Origin: Anaerolineales bacterium
GTDB lineage: Bacteria; Chloroflexota; Anaerolineae; Anaerolineales; E44-bin32
DNA: 7,489 bases
Assembly (NCBI GenBank): GCA_030668545.1
Contig: DAOUTT010000098.1
Location: 1 to 7,489 of the forward strand
Direction: 5' to 3'
The translations under genes were made by a program, and so were the position numbers. Numbering within the stretch: position 1 is the first letter of the stretch; every line of letters begins with the position of its first letter. Below the pieces are notes generated by a model. The model saw nothing but the letters and a program-made list of their open reading frames with translations. It was not told where the DNA came from and did no database searches. Positions 1 to 6,032 of this stretch are shown here, one piece after another.

Positions 1-277
1 GTAGGTGTATTCGCGATGTAAAACCCTTAAACTGATTCGCAAGGCATTGTGGGGCATCGGTCGGGTCTGCCGACACAAAAAGGTGAACATGATCGGGCAT
101 GATCTCCAATGCTTCAATCGTTACCTCAAGATCTTCCGCTTTCTTGCGCAACAGGTTATGTAAATCATCGGTAATTTTACCGGTCAACACTTTACGCCAG
201 TATTTGGAACACCAGACAAGGTGATATTTGAGGGTATAGACGCACCCCGCGTTGCGCCGATAACGTGGACCTGTCAT
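1..277 (-). CDS. tnpA: IS200/IS605-family transposase TnpA, partial (C-terminus beyond window edge)
   Basis: My own translation of the minus strand from the ATG at 277-275 stays open to base 1 and gives about 92 residues. It reads as the N-terminal part of a Y1 HUH single-strand transposase. Near residues 14-31 is the family's usual stretch (YTLKYHLVWCSKYWRKVL). The metal-binding HUH motif is His63-Val-His65 in PDHVHLFV, and the family block NQFKGFTSR is at 81-89. TnpA proteins are about 130-155 residues, so the catalytic tyrosine, on a later helix, lies outside the window and intactness cannot be judged. Known members excise and insert single-stranded DNA by recognising subterminal hairpins. 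No tnpB is visible, but one could lie to the left. There is no Shine-Dalgarno before the ATG. The family call is confident; activity is unknown. Confidence 0.93.
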   Translation of the reverse strand, partial: MTGPRYRRNAGCVYTLKYHLVWCSKYWRKVLTGKITDDLHNLLRKKAEDLEVTIEALEIMPDHVHLFVSADPTDAPQCLANQFKGFTSRIHL

Positions 278-283
278 ATCAAC

Positions 284-289
284 AGTATA
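284..289 (-). promoter_or_regulatory. Possible -10 box just upstream of tnpA
   Basis: On the minus strand TATACT (5 of 6 to the TATAAT consensus) ends 6 nt before the tnpA ATG, so transcription would begin at or next to the start codon. No convincing -35 lies 16-18 bp upstream. Combined with the missing Shine-Dalgarno, this would mean weak or leaderless expression, in keeping with the low expression usual for IS200-type transposases. It could be chance in AT-rich DNA. Confidence 0.3.
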
Positions 290-328
290 AGTAAATCGCT
301 TGATAAGAGTAAGATATCAATTGTTTTC

Positions 329-349
329 AAAAAGAAGGTGTGCGCCTTC
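329..349 (-). terminator. Terminator-like hairpin with T-tract, reading toward tnpA
   Basis: On the minus strand GAAGG (349-345) pairs with CCTTC (338-334), extended by one G-T wobble, with a 4-nt loop. The stem is followed directly by TTTTT (333-329). This is the form of a short intrinsic terminator. It would stop read-through from the minus-strand membrane-protein gene into tnpA. The stem is only 5-6 bp, so efficiency may be low. It may also be part of the element's own left end, as insertion sequences often shield tnpA from outside transcription. Confidence 0.4.
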
Positions 350-353
350 CCCT

Positions 354-398
354 GTCTCCTGTACCCCCATCAGTTACGGGGGTCGAAGGAAAGGAGAC
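354..398. repeat. Compound hairpin, candidate subterminal left-end structure of the IS200-like element
   Basis: The outer arms GTCTCCT (354-360) and AGGAGAC (392-398) are perfect 7-bp complements. Nested within them, ACCCCC (363-368) pairs with GGGGGT (378-383) around a 9-nt loop, leaving an uneven internal loop. IS200/IS605 ends carry imperfect subterminal hairpins that TnpA recognises as single-stranded DNA. This structure lies about 75-120 bp upstream of the tnpA start, a plausible place for the left end. The cleavage site and exact element border cannot be fixed from one copy. Confidence 0.4.
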
Positions 399-419
399 TG
401 TCCCTGCCGCCGATTACTA

Positions 420-675
420 TGGCCAACCTCAGATGAACCGAACCGGCTCTTTCTTGATGACGTTTTCGGAATAGAAAAGGAAATCGCTGGCGTGTGCGCG
501 CCTAGAGAATCCCCCAGGATGCGGTTCCCTCGCCTCGGGCGCCATCCTGAGTTGGTGAACCGGTTGAGCTCACAAGGGCACTTGCTCTGCTCCAGCAGGC
601 TTTCCGATCTCGCAGATGCGGAGAGCGCCTCTCCACCAATTGATAAGGGAAACCCCTAGTAGTTACCAGCGCCGA
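420..675. other. Gene-free, hairpin-dense region between the IS relic and the YIP1-like gene
   Basis: I see no convincing gene here. The stretch holds a run of GC-rich stem-loops: GGCG/CGCC at 489-502; CAGGATG/CATCCTG at 515-521 and 543-549; CAAG/CTTG at 573-584; CTGCT/AGCAG at 587-598; GGAGAG/CTCTCC at 620-634; AGGG/CCCT at 646-657. It lies downstream of the minus-strand membrane-protein gene. It might be a structured 3' region, a small RNA gene on either strand, or remnants of mobile-element ends. I could not match it to 6S, SRP, RNase P, tmRNA or T-box signatures by eye. Single hairpins of this size are expected by chance; only their density is notable. Confidence 0.3.
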
Positions 676-1410
676 TCAATAGGGAACCCCGTACAAACTC
701 CCGGGGGCAAGTAAGGTGTCCCTTATTGGAATCCAGATCAACATACCTAAGACGACGGCCAACAACGCGCCGACCAGGAACAGGATAGCGAAAATACCTA
801 TCGTCTTTCCCCAGGATATGCGGTTGACAGATTTCACGGCCAGAAGAGTGAGCACCAGGTTGTAAATCACAAGTGGAATTGTCAGGCAATTTACTATGGG
901 GATCCAACCAATTAATCCACTAAGGAGCGTGATCGGCGCAGTGAAGGCGGCCAGCGCATACACCATTTCAGCTAAGGTTCCTTCTCCCCCGAAGGCGCTT
1001 GCTGTGAACTGCACTATTCCAGAGTAAATGAGTATTCCAATGGCGCTGAAAAGAGCGACCATGGGCAGCCCGCAGATAAAGACACCAGCAATCATCAAGC
1101 CCCCTGGAAGCAACAACCCTGCTTCCTGTTCGAGCGCTTCAAATAGACCTGGTCCGGCCAAGAGACCTGAAAACAGTATCTGCGCGGTAGTGGTCATCAG
1201 GTAGGAAACCGCGCTTGTAACGGCGATCCAGATCAACGCCCGACTGAGCGATCCGTTCGGGTCATCCGCCAAACTGCGGAATGTCTCCTCGTTTGGGCGT
1301 GTGAGCGCCATTTTCCAGGATTCAAACCAGGAATAAGTGCCATACTCGGTTGGAAGTGCGCCGCTCCCTGTCTCGGTGGTTATAGCGTTGCCCTCTTCAA
1401 AATCAGACAT
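676..1410 (-). CDS. YIP1-family-like multi-pass membrane protein
   Basis: The protein has 244 residues. The N-terminus (1-57) is soluble and acidic, with a WFESWKMALTRP segment at about 28-39, resembling the tryptophan and 'RP' segment that opens bacterial YIP1-type proteins. Hydrophobic segments follow at about 58-85, 98-128, 139-168, 174-192 and 203-229, rich in Gly, Ala, Leu and Ile. This is about five membrane spans and the usual layout of bacterial YIP1-domain proteins, whose function is unknown. There is no signal peptide. I chose the ATG at 1410 because AAAGGAA sits 7 nt upstream; the in-frame ATG at 1440, ten codons earlier, has no ribosome site. The gene is transcribed away from the glycan genes and shows no link to them. 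The family call rests on topology and general look, so it is moderate. Confidence 0.75.
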   Translation of the reverse strand: MSDFEEGNAITTETGSGALPTEYGTYSWFESWKMALTRPNEETFRSLADDPNGSLSRALIWIAVTSAVSYLMTTTAQILFSGLLAGPGLFEALEQEAGLLLPGGLMIAGVFICGLPMVALFSAIGILIYSGIVQFTASAFGGEGTLAEMVYALAAFTAPITLLSGLIGWIPIVNCLTIPLVIYNLVLTLLAVKSVNRISWGKTIGIFAILFLVGALLAVVLGMLIWIPIRDTLLAPGSLYGVPY

Positions 1411-1417
1411 CGTCAAG

Positions 1418-1424
1418 TTCCTTT
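1418..1424 (-). promoter_or_regulatory. Shine-Dalgarno that decides the YIP1-like start
   Basis: On the minus strand AAAGGAA lies 7 nt before the ATG at 1410, and nothing comparable precedes the ATG at 1440. It therefore favours the shorter 244-residue protein. Confidence 0.7.
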
Positions 1425-1451
1425 CACTCCCCTCATTCATGAAGTAGGTCT

Positions 1452-1514
1452 AGCTTATTGCGCTTTAGCGTGTGAACCCTGACATCTTGGCGGTATTTCT
1501 ATTGACAATAAGCT
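1452..1514. repeat. 9-bp perfect inverted repeat near the YIP1-like start
   Basis: AGCTTATTG (1452-1460) is the exact complement of CAATAAGCT (1506-1514), with 45 bp between. Next to the left arm is a small palindrome, CGCT-TT-AGCG (1461-1470). It falls in the 5' region of the minus-strand gene and could be an operator or mRNA hairpin. By rough estimate a few 9-bp repeats at this spacing are expected by chance in 7.5 kb. Confidence 0.2.
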
Positions 1515-1532
1515 CTGGCTCCCCTTGATGGG

Positions 1533-1557
1533 CATATTAGATAATGAATCTATTATG
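1533..1557. promoter_or_regulatory. AT-rich dyad, possible operator
   Basis: CATATTAGA (1533-1541) and TCTATTATG (1549-1557) form an imperfect palindrome matching at 8 of 9 positions around a 7-nt centre. Its size and place in a divergent promoter region fit a dimeric regulator site. No regulator gene is nearby and a chance origin is possible. Confidence 0.2.
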
Positions 1558-1712
1558 CAGGGTTATTCTTTAAACACCACTGCTTGTATGTCGACCGAGT
1601 TAACGGGATAAACTCCGCCGAGGGGATCCGTAAGACAACACATCACAACCCCTATACCGCACCCCGCGCGCTTGCCCTCGTGCATCCGACACATCAGGTC
1701 CTCGAGGTTCTC

Positions 1713-1741
1713 TTTCAAAAGAACGTTAAAACACTTAGAAT
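1713..1741 (+). promoter_or_regulatory. Weak promoter candidate for the epimerase-glycosyltransferase unit
   Basis: TAGAAT (1736-1741, 5 of 6 to the -10 consensus) lies 17 bp after TTTCAA (1713-1718, only 3 of 6 to the -35 consensus). Spacing is ideal but the -35 is poor. It would give an mRNA leader of about 80 nt before the ATG at 1829. Confidence 0.25.
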
Positions 1742-1828
1742 GTCCCTGTCAAATCTTTAAACACACACGATGACAATTTCTATCCATACATTATTTCCAT
1801 CGTCATCAAGAAAGGTGTTGGTCTACGT

Positions 1829-2872
1829 ATGCATGTCTTAGTTACGGGCAGCAGTGGATTAATCGGATCGGAAGCCGTCATGTTCTTTGATCAGCTTGGT
1901 TTCCGAATTTACGGCGCTGACAACAACATGCGCGCTGACTTCTTCGGCGCCAAAGGGGACACAACCTGGAATCGCAAGCGGCTTGAGGAAACCTGTGCGC
2001 ATTTCACCCATCACGAATTAGATATCCGTGATCGAGAAACCGTAGATGCTCTCTTCTCTAAGACTCATTTCGACCTCATCCTGCACGCCGCGGCCCAACC
2101 AAGTCACGATCTGGCAGCGAAGCGTCCCTTTGACGACTTCGATGTAAACGCTGTTGGAACCCTGAATCTGCTTGAAGCTTGCCGAATACACTGCCCTGAT
2201 GCTGTTTTTATACACATGAGTACAAACAAGGTTTATGGGGATCGGCCTAACAAAATCAAGCTCAAGGAGCATGAAACACGCTGGGATTACGACGACCCCA
2301 AGTATGTAAATGGGATACCGGAGGACTTTCCCGTTGATCAGAGCCTGCACTCGCTGTTCGGCGCTTCAAAACTCGCCGGCGATATCCTTGCACAGGAGTA
2401 CGGGCGCTACTTTGGGTTGAAAGTCGGGATATTCAGAGGAGGCTGCCTGACCGGACCACACCACTCCGGTGTTGAACTTCACGGTTTCCTTAATTACCTT
2501 GTGCTGGTCGCGCTACGCGAGGGTCCTTATACCATCTTCGGTTATAAAGGAAAACAGGTTCGCGATCAGATTCACAGCCATGACGTGATAAATGCGTTCT
2601 GGCACTTCGCCCAAGATCCAAAACCGGGAGAGGTATACAACCTGGGCGGGGGCAAGGAAAACGCGGCCAGCCTGATCGAGTGTGTTGATATCATAGAGCG
2701 GCTCTCGGGAAAACGTCCTGAACTGACGTATACGGACCAGAATCGCATCGGAGATCATATATGCTATTACTCCGATCTCTCTAAACTCAGGTCTCACTAC
2801 CCGGGATGGGATTTAACGTACACCATCGAAGAAATCATCGAAGAGATGATCCGGCTCATGCGTGACCGCTAG
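1829..2872 (+). CDS. NAD(P)-dependent sugar epimerase, CDP-paratose 2-epimerase-like (extended SDR)
   Basis: This 347-residue protein is an extended short-chain dehydrogenase/reductase, likely acting on a nucleotide sugar in the cytoplasm. The Rossmann dinucleotide motif GSSGLIG is at 7-13, with the acidic residue after strand 2 at Asp31. DIRD at 65-68 and HAAAQPSHD at 86-94 are further cofactor-side blocks. The STNKVYGD block (131-138) supplies the active-site Ser/Thr. Blocks FRGGCLTGP (192-200) and GYKGKQVRDQIH are typical of proteins annotated as CDP-paratose 2-epimerase. The usual catalytic YxxxK reads Phe177-GAS-Lys181, so the tyrosine is absent; I believe this is shared by a subfamily, whose true substrate is then uncertain. 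The length is normal. A glycosyltransferase gene follows 32 bp downstream, pointing to glycan synthesis. The other CDP-dideoxyhexose pathway genes are not in the window. Confidence 0.88.
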   Translation: MHVLVTGSSGLIGSEAVMFFDQLGFRIYGADNNMRADFFGAKGDTTWNRKRLEETCAHFTHHELDIRDRETVDALFSKTHFDLILHAAAQPSHDLAAKRPFDDFDVNAVGTLNLLEACRIHCPDAVFIHMSTNKVYGDRPNKIKLKEHETRWDYDDPKYVNGIPEDFPVDQSLHSLFGASKLAGDILAQEYGRYFGLKVGIFRGGCLTGPHHSGVELHGFLNYLVLVALREGPYTIFGYKGKQVRDQIHSHDVINAFWHFAQDPKPGEVYNLGGGKENAASLIECVDIIERLSGKRPELTYTDQNRIGDHICYYSDLSKLRSHYPGWDLTYTIEEIIEEMIRLMRDR

Positions 2873-2904
2873 AAAATATCAGTGCGAACCTAAGAAAACA
2901 AAGC

Positions 2905-4125
2905 ATGCGCTTAACCATCCTAAACCAGTTTTATATACCGGATTTAGCGCCCACAGGGCATATGGCCGCGTCTCTGGCTGAACACCGCGCCGAACAAGGA
3001 GATGATGTCACCGTTATTACCAGCAGCGGCGGTTATGTTTCAGAATCAGCCACAGCCTCTGGATCGAAGTCGATAAATCCCAGAGTGTACCGCTTGTGGA
3101 CACCGCGGCTGGGCAAGAGCACAGCGCTCGCGAGAATCGTAGATTACGTCTTCTTTTATATCTTGGCTTTCATCCGTTCGATCACTCTTCCAAAACAGGA
3201 TGTCATCATTTCGCTGACAACTCCACCTTTCATCGCCTGGACGGCCATCTTCCACAAACTTATTCATCGGTCAACGAAAGTGCTCCTCTGGAATATGGAC
3301 TGCTACCCTGAAATCGCCGAGAGAGCCGGCGTGATTGAGAATGGCGGTTTCATCAGCCGAGTCTTCCAGAGCGTGAACCACGGATTGTTCCGGCGCCTGG
3401 ACCAACTCGTTTGTCTCGACGGAGCTATGTTGGATCTTCTCACATCCCAATACGTTTCAGCCAAACATACTCTGGCAACATGCGTCATCCCGAATTGGGA
3501 GAAAGCCTCACAGTTCCCACCTGATCTCGCTCCCGATCCTTGGGACGTAGCTGCGAACACGGTCACAGACGACTTCGTCATTCTCTACCTGGGCAATGCG
3601 GGATTCGGGCACCGCTTCGAGACAATCATCGCTGCGGCAAAACGGTTGGTAGACGAACCTGTCGCATTCCTCTTCATAGGTGGCGGCGAGAAATGGGCGT
3701 GGATTGAAAAGGAAAAGAACGCAAACAACCTGCAGAACATCCTTCTGTTTCCCTATATCCCCAAAGAGCTCACCCCCTCAGCTCTGGCGATGGCGGATTG
3801 CACGCTCATCACGATGAACGAATCGGCGCTCGGCGTTATCAGCCCCAGCAAACTGCACGCCTACATGGCGATGAGCCTCCCCACGCTCTATATTGGCCCG
3901 GAGGGGAGTAATGTAGATGAAGCGATCGAGCGCTTTGATGCCGGCGCATCCTTGCGGCACGGGGACGTTGATGGAGTGGTCCATTTTATTGACGAGCTGC
4001 GCACTCAGCCTGAACGGCTTCAAGTTATGCGCAGCAATGCTCGCCGAGCCTTTGATGATGCCTTCTGCGATACCCAGACCCTCCCGCAGTTCGACCGGAT
4101 CCTGGATCAATTGCTTTCTGAATAA
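2905..4125 (+). CDS. Glycosyltransferase family 4, WcaI/WbuB-like
   Basis: This is a 406-residue GT-B-fold glycosyltransferase, likely working at the inner face of the membrane in surface polysaccharide or glycolipid assembly. The N-terminal acceptor domain opens with MRLTILNQFYIPD and a donor-independent loop PTGHM (16-20). A hydrophobic stretch at 81-93 may touch the membrane. The WNMDCYPE block (129-136) is typical of the colanic-acid and fucosamine transferase branch of GT4. The C-terminal donor domain begins near 223 (FVILYLGNAGFGH) and carries FIGGGEKW (257-264) and SPSKLHAYMA (313-322) followed by GPEGSN. At the position where many GT4 enzymes have Glu in a 'KLFEYMA' context this one has Ala319, so the classic EX7E pair is not evident. 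It lies 32 bp after the epimerase gene, probably in one transcript; only a weak A-rich ribosome site precedes the ATG. Donor and acceptor are unknown. Confidence 0.9.
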   Translation: MRLTILNQFYIPDLAPTGHMAASLAEHRAEQGDDVTVITSSGGYVSESATASGSKSINPRVYRLWTPRLGKSTALARIVDYVFFYILAFIRSITLPKQDVIISLTTPPFIAWTAIFHKLIHRSTKVLLWNMDCYPEIAERAGVIENGGFISRVFQSVNHGLFRRLDQLVCLDGAMLDLLTSQYVSAKHTLATCVIPNWEKASQFPPDLAPDPWDVAANTVTDDFVILYLGNAGFGHRFETIIAAAKRLVDEPVAFLFIGGGEKWAWIEKEKNANNLQNILLFPYIPKELTPSALAMADCTLITMNESALGVISPSKLHAYMAMSLPTLYIGPEGSNVDEAIERFDAGASLRHGDVDGVVHFIDELRTQPERLQVMRSNARRAFDDAFCDTQTLPQFDRILDQLLSE

Positions 4126-4184
4126 TCTATCATTTTAATAGTCGGCCTTCGTTTAGATATTAACTCTCTTCGCTTTCGTGCCTC

Positions 4185-4193
4185 TGCTATAAT
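4185..4193 (+). promoter_or_regulatory. Extended -10 promoter for gatC, implying a leaderless mRNA
   Basis: A perfect TATAAT (4188-4193) is preceded by TG at 4185-4186, the extended -10 form. No good -35 lies at 16-18 bp, which an extended -10 can offset. The box ends 9 nt before the gatC ATG at 4203, so transcription should start within about 0-5 nt of the start codon. There is no Shine-Dalgarno. Both facts fit leaderless translation. The promoter would separate gatC, gatA and the nucleotidyltransferase gene from the upstream glycan pair. Confidence 0.65.
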
Positions 4194-4202
4194 TTGCTTG
4201 CT

Positions 4203-4490
4203 ATGTCTTTGACAGTTGACGAAGTTCGCCATATCGCAAATCTGGCCAGGCTGAAGCTTACGCCTGAGGAAGAGCGCCGCTACGCGCAACAACTCTCCTC
4301 CATCCTCGAATCCGCCGCTCGCCTGCTTGAAGTCGATACCGCACAAATTCCGCCCACGGCAACAGTCCTTCCCCTGCGGGCTCCTTTACGCCCTGACATC
4401 CCACGCCCCTGCCCGCCGCGTGAGAAGATGCTCTCCAACGCACCAGAGACGGAAGCGGGGATGTTCCGCGTGCCGCCTGTGCTTGAATAG
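4203..4490 (+). CDS. gatC: Asp-tRNA(Asn)/Glu-tRNA(Gln) amidotransferase subunit C
   Basis: This 95-residue protein has the full GatC pattern: an N-terminal HIANLARLKLTPEEE helix region (about 10-24), QL..IL at about 28-33, a DT pair near 44, a central Arg-Pro-Asp, NAPE near 80, and a C-terminal FRVPPVLE. GatC is the small scaffold that wraps GatA and helps it dock on GatB; the GatCAB complex converts misacylated Glu-tRNA(Gln) or Asp-tRNA(Asn) to the amide form in the cytoplasm. I chose the ATG at 4203; an in-frame TTG at 4194 overlaps the region just after the -10 box and could not be in the mRNA if that promoter is used. gatA follows after 46 nt. gatB is not in the window. Confidence 0.95.
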   Translation: MSLTVDEVRHIANLARLKLTPEEERRYAQQLSSILESAARLLEVDTAQIPPTATVLPLRAPLRPDIPRPCPPREKMLSNAPETEAGMFRVPPVLE

Positions 4491-4536
4491 ATGGTTCTCT
4501 GCCGTTTCGCTTCCGTGTACTCTATGACCCTATCCT

Positions 4537-6009
4537 ATGACTGCTCTGACTGATCTCTCCCTTCTGGAAGCCGCTTCCGCTCTGCGTAAAGGAGAGGTCA
4601 GCTCCTTAGAGTTGACGGAAGCCTGTCTGGAGCGCATCGATGCTCTCGAGCCGCAGCTCCATGCATTCCTGGCTCAAACACCGGACCTGGCAATCTCTCA
4701 GGCGAAAGCCGCAGACCAACGACTGCAAGAGTGGCACAAAAAAACTGAAGAGCCGCTGCCTCTCACCCTCGGCATCCCGGTCGCCATCAAAGATGTATTG
4801 TGCCTCGAGGGAATTCCGACCACGTGTGGATCACGCATCCTTGAAGATTTCCGCCCTCCTTATTCGGCAACGAGCGTCGCCAGGTTGATCGACAATGGAG
4901 TGGTAGTTCTGGGAAAGACCAACACCGACGAGTTCGCTATGGGATCTTCAACGGAGAACTCGGCTTATGGCACGACCCATAACCCCTGGGATCTCGATCG
5001 GGTTCCCGGTGGATCTTCTGGAGGATCTGCAGCAGCGGTTGCGGCGCGAATGTGTTTCGCCGCCCTGGGGACGGATACGGGGGGATCTGTGCGCCAGCCA
5101 GCTTCCTTCTGCGGAATCACGGGACTCAAAACATCCTACGGGCGCGTCTCCCGCTACGGATTGATCGCCTACGGGTCGTCGCTCGACACCGTCGGCGCCT
5201 TGACCCGCTCCGCGGCCGACCTTCTTCCGCTCTTCACTGCAATGGCGGGCCATGACCCCTTAGACTCAACATGCATGCCTGATCCCGTCCCAGAAATTAA
5301 CCTGGACGCTGGCACACTGACGGGTGTCCGCATCGGTGTGCCGAAAGAGTACCTTATTGAGGGGATACAGGATGAAGTTGAGACTGCCGTTCGCTCCGCC
5401 GTTAAAGTATTTGAGGAGCTCGGCGCTGAAATTCAAGAAGTTAGCCTGCCGCATACAGACCTCGCCCTGCCGGTGTACTACCTGATCGCTCCCGCAGAGG
5501 CATCTGCCAACCTGGCTCGTTACGACGCGGTTCGCTTCGGCCCTCGCCTCAAATCAGAAAAACTGTGGAATCAATATTTAAATACCCGCGGTGAACTCTT
5601 CGGCCCTGAAGTCAAACGCCGCATCATGCTCGGGACCTATGCTCTTTCTGCCGGGTATTACGATGCCTATTACGGCCAAGCACAAAAAGTGCGGACGTTG
5701 ATAAAAGACGATTTCGAAACTGTTTTTAAGGACGTTGACTTGATCGCCTGCCCTGTCGCGCCGACAACGGCATTCCGCATTGGCGAACATGGCGACGACC
5801 CACTGGCGATGTACCTGGAGGACATCTTCACACTGCCTGCCAATCTCGCTGGTGTCCCGGGGATGGCTTTTCCGGTAGGATTTGATCGAAATGACCTGCC
5901 AATTGGGATGCAGTTGAATGCACCCCACCTGGGCGAGAAGGCGCTCTTCCAAGCTGTTCATGCCTACCAGACACAAACAGACTGGCACCTGCGCAAACCA
6001 GATCTCTAG
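4537..6009 (+). CDS. gatA: Asp-tRNA(Asn)/Glu-tRNA(Gln) amidotransferase subunit A
   Basis: This 490-residue protein is GatA, the amidase subunit that hydrolyses glutamine and passes ammonia to GatB. The amidase-signature catalytic triad is visible: Lys85 in PVAIKD, cis-Ser160 in GGSSGGSAAA, and nucleophile Ser184 in GTDTGGS. The 75- and 24-residue spacings match the known triad of Staphylococcus GatA. GKTNTDEFAMGSS (126-138) and the C-terminal LPANLAGVPG and LPIGMQL blocks are standard. Length is normal and there is no sign of decay. The ATG at 4537 has no Shine-Dalgarno; the preceding bases are pyrimidine-rich, so translation may depend on coupling with gatC 46 nt upstream or on an unseen signal. 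An ATG at 4524 is in another frame and stops after nine codons. The nucleotidyltransferase gene starts 23 nt after its stop. Confidence 0.97.
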   Translation: MTALTDLSLLEAASALRKGEVSSLELTEACLERIDALEPQLHAFLAQTPDLAISQAKAADQRLQEWHKKTEEPLPLTLGIPVAIKDVLCLEGIPTTCGSRILEDFRPPYSATSVARLIDNGVVVLGKTNTDEFAMGSSTENSAYGTTHNPWDLDRVPGGSSGGSAAAVAARMCFAALGTDTGGSVRQPASFCGITGLKTSYGRVSRYGLIAYGSSLDTVGALTRSAADLLPLFTAMAGHDPLDSTCMPDPVPEINLDAGTLTGVRIGVPKEYLIEGIQDEVETAVRSAVKVFEELGAEIQEVSLPHTDLALPVYYLIAPAEASANLARYDAVRFGPRLKSEKLWNQYLNTRGELFGPEVKRRIMLGTYALSAGYYDAYYGQAQKVRTLIKDDFETVFKDVDLIACPVAPTTAFRIGEHGDDPLAMYLEDIFTLPANLAGVPGMAFPVGFDRNDLPIGMQLNAPHLGEKALFQAVHAYQTQTDWHLRKPDL

Positions 6010-6017
6010 CATTAAAA

Positions 6018-6025
6018 GGGAAGGA
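6018..6025 (+). promoter_or_regulatory. Strong Shine-Dalgarno for the nucleotidyltransferase
   Basis: GGGAAGGA lies 7 nt before the ATG at 6033 in the short gap after gatA. It is the best plus-strand ribosome site in the window and contrasts with the SD-less gatC and gatA, so this gene can be translated independently on a shared mRNA. Confidence 0.75.
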
Positions 6026-6032
6026 AACCAAC

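Larger units (their letters stand above)
1411..1828. promoter_or_regulatory. Divergent intergenic region between the YIP1-like gene and the epimerase gene
   Basis: This 418-bp stretch separates two divergent genes and should carry promoters for both. I see no gene or known RNA in it. Features visible are a 9-bp inverted repeat (1452-1514), an AT-rich dyad (1533-1557), a perfect TTGACA at 1502-1507 with no matching -10, and a weak plus-strand promoter candidate at 1713-1741. The part from 1610 to 1710 is GC-rich and featureless to my eye. Just before the epimerase, AAAGG at about 1811-1815 is a weak, distant ribosome site, 13 nt from the ATG. Confidence 0.6.

Noticed and set aside
300..659. 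A 119-codon open frame on the plus strand
   Set aside because: It begins at a TTG inside the tnpA upstream region, runs through the hairpins and terminator-like element, has no ribosome site and looks like low-complexity Arg/Pro/Ser-rich shadow translation.
420..660. 6S RNA, T-box, SRP RNA, RNase P RNA or tmRNA in the hairpin-rich stretch
   Set aside because: None of the conserved sequence blocks of these RNAs could be found on either strand by eye, so I left it as unassigned.
646..694. Near-duplicate of about 12-15 bases (AAGGGAAACCCC and ATAGGGAACCCC)
   Set aside because: The match is short, has an indel, and one copy overlaps the 3' coding end of the YIP1-like gene; it is most likely chance and has no sign of being an attachment site.
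1411..1440. Ten-codon N-terminal extension of the YIP1-like protein from the ATG at 1440
   Set aside because: No Shine-Dalgarno precedes 1440, while a good one (AAAGGAA) lies inside the extension at the right distance from the ATG at 1410.
1502..1507. Perfect TTGACA as a -35 box on the plus strand
   Set aside because: No acceptable -10 occurs at 16-18 bp; the AT-rich bases at 1535-1556 are too far away.
1528..1611. 27-codon open frame in the divergent intergenic region
   Set aside because: It has no ribosome site and no recognisable sequence; an open frame of this length is expected by chance.
2018..2350. 110-codon antisense frame inside the epimerase gene, and similar antisense frames in the GT, gatA and nucleotidyltransferase genes
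   Set aside because: They lie wholly inside well-supported coding regions on the other strand, lack ribosome sites and have no family features.
4194..4202. TTG at 4194 as the gatC start
   Set aside because: It lies directly after the -10 box and would not be in the mRNA; the ATG at 4203 gives the normal GatC N-terminus.
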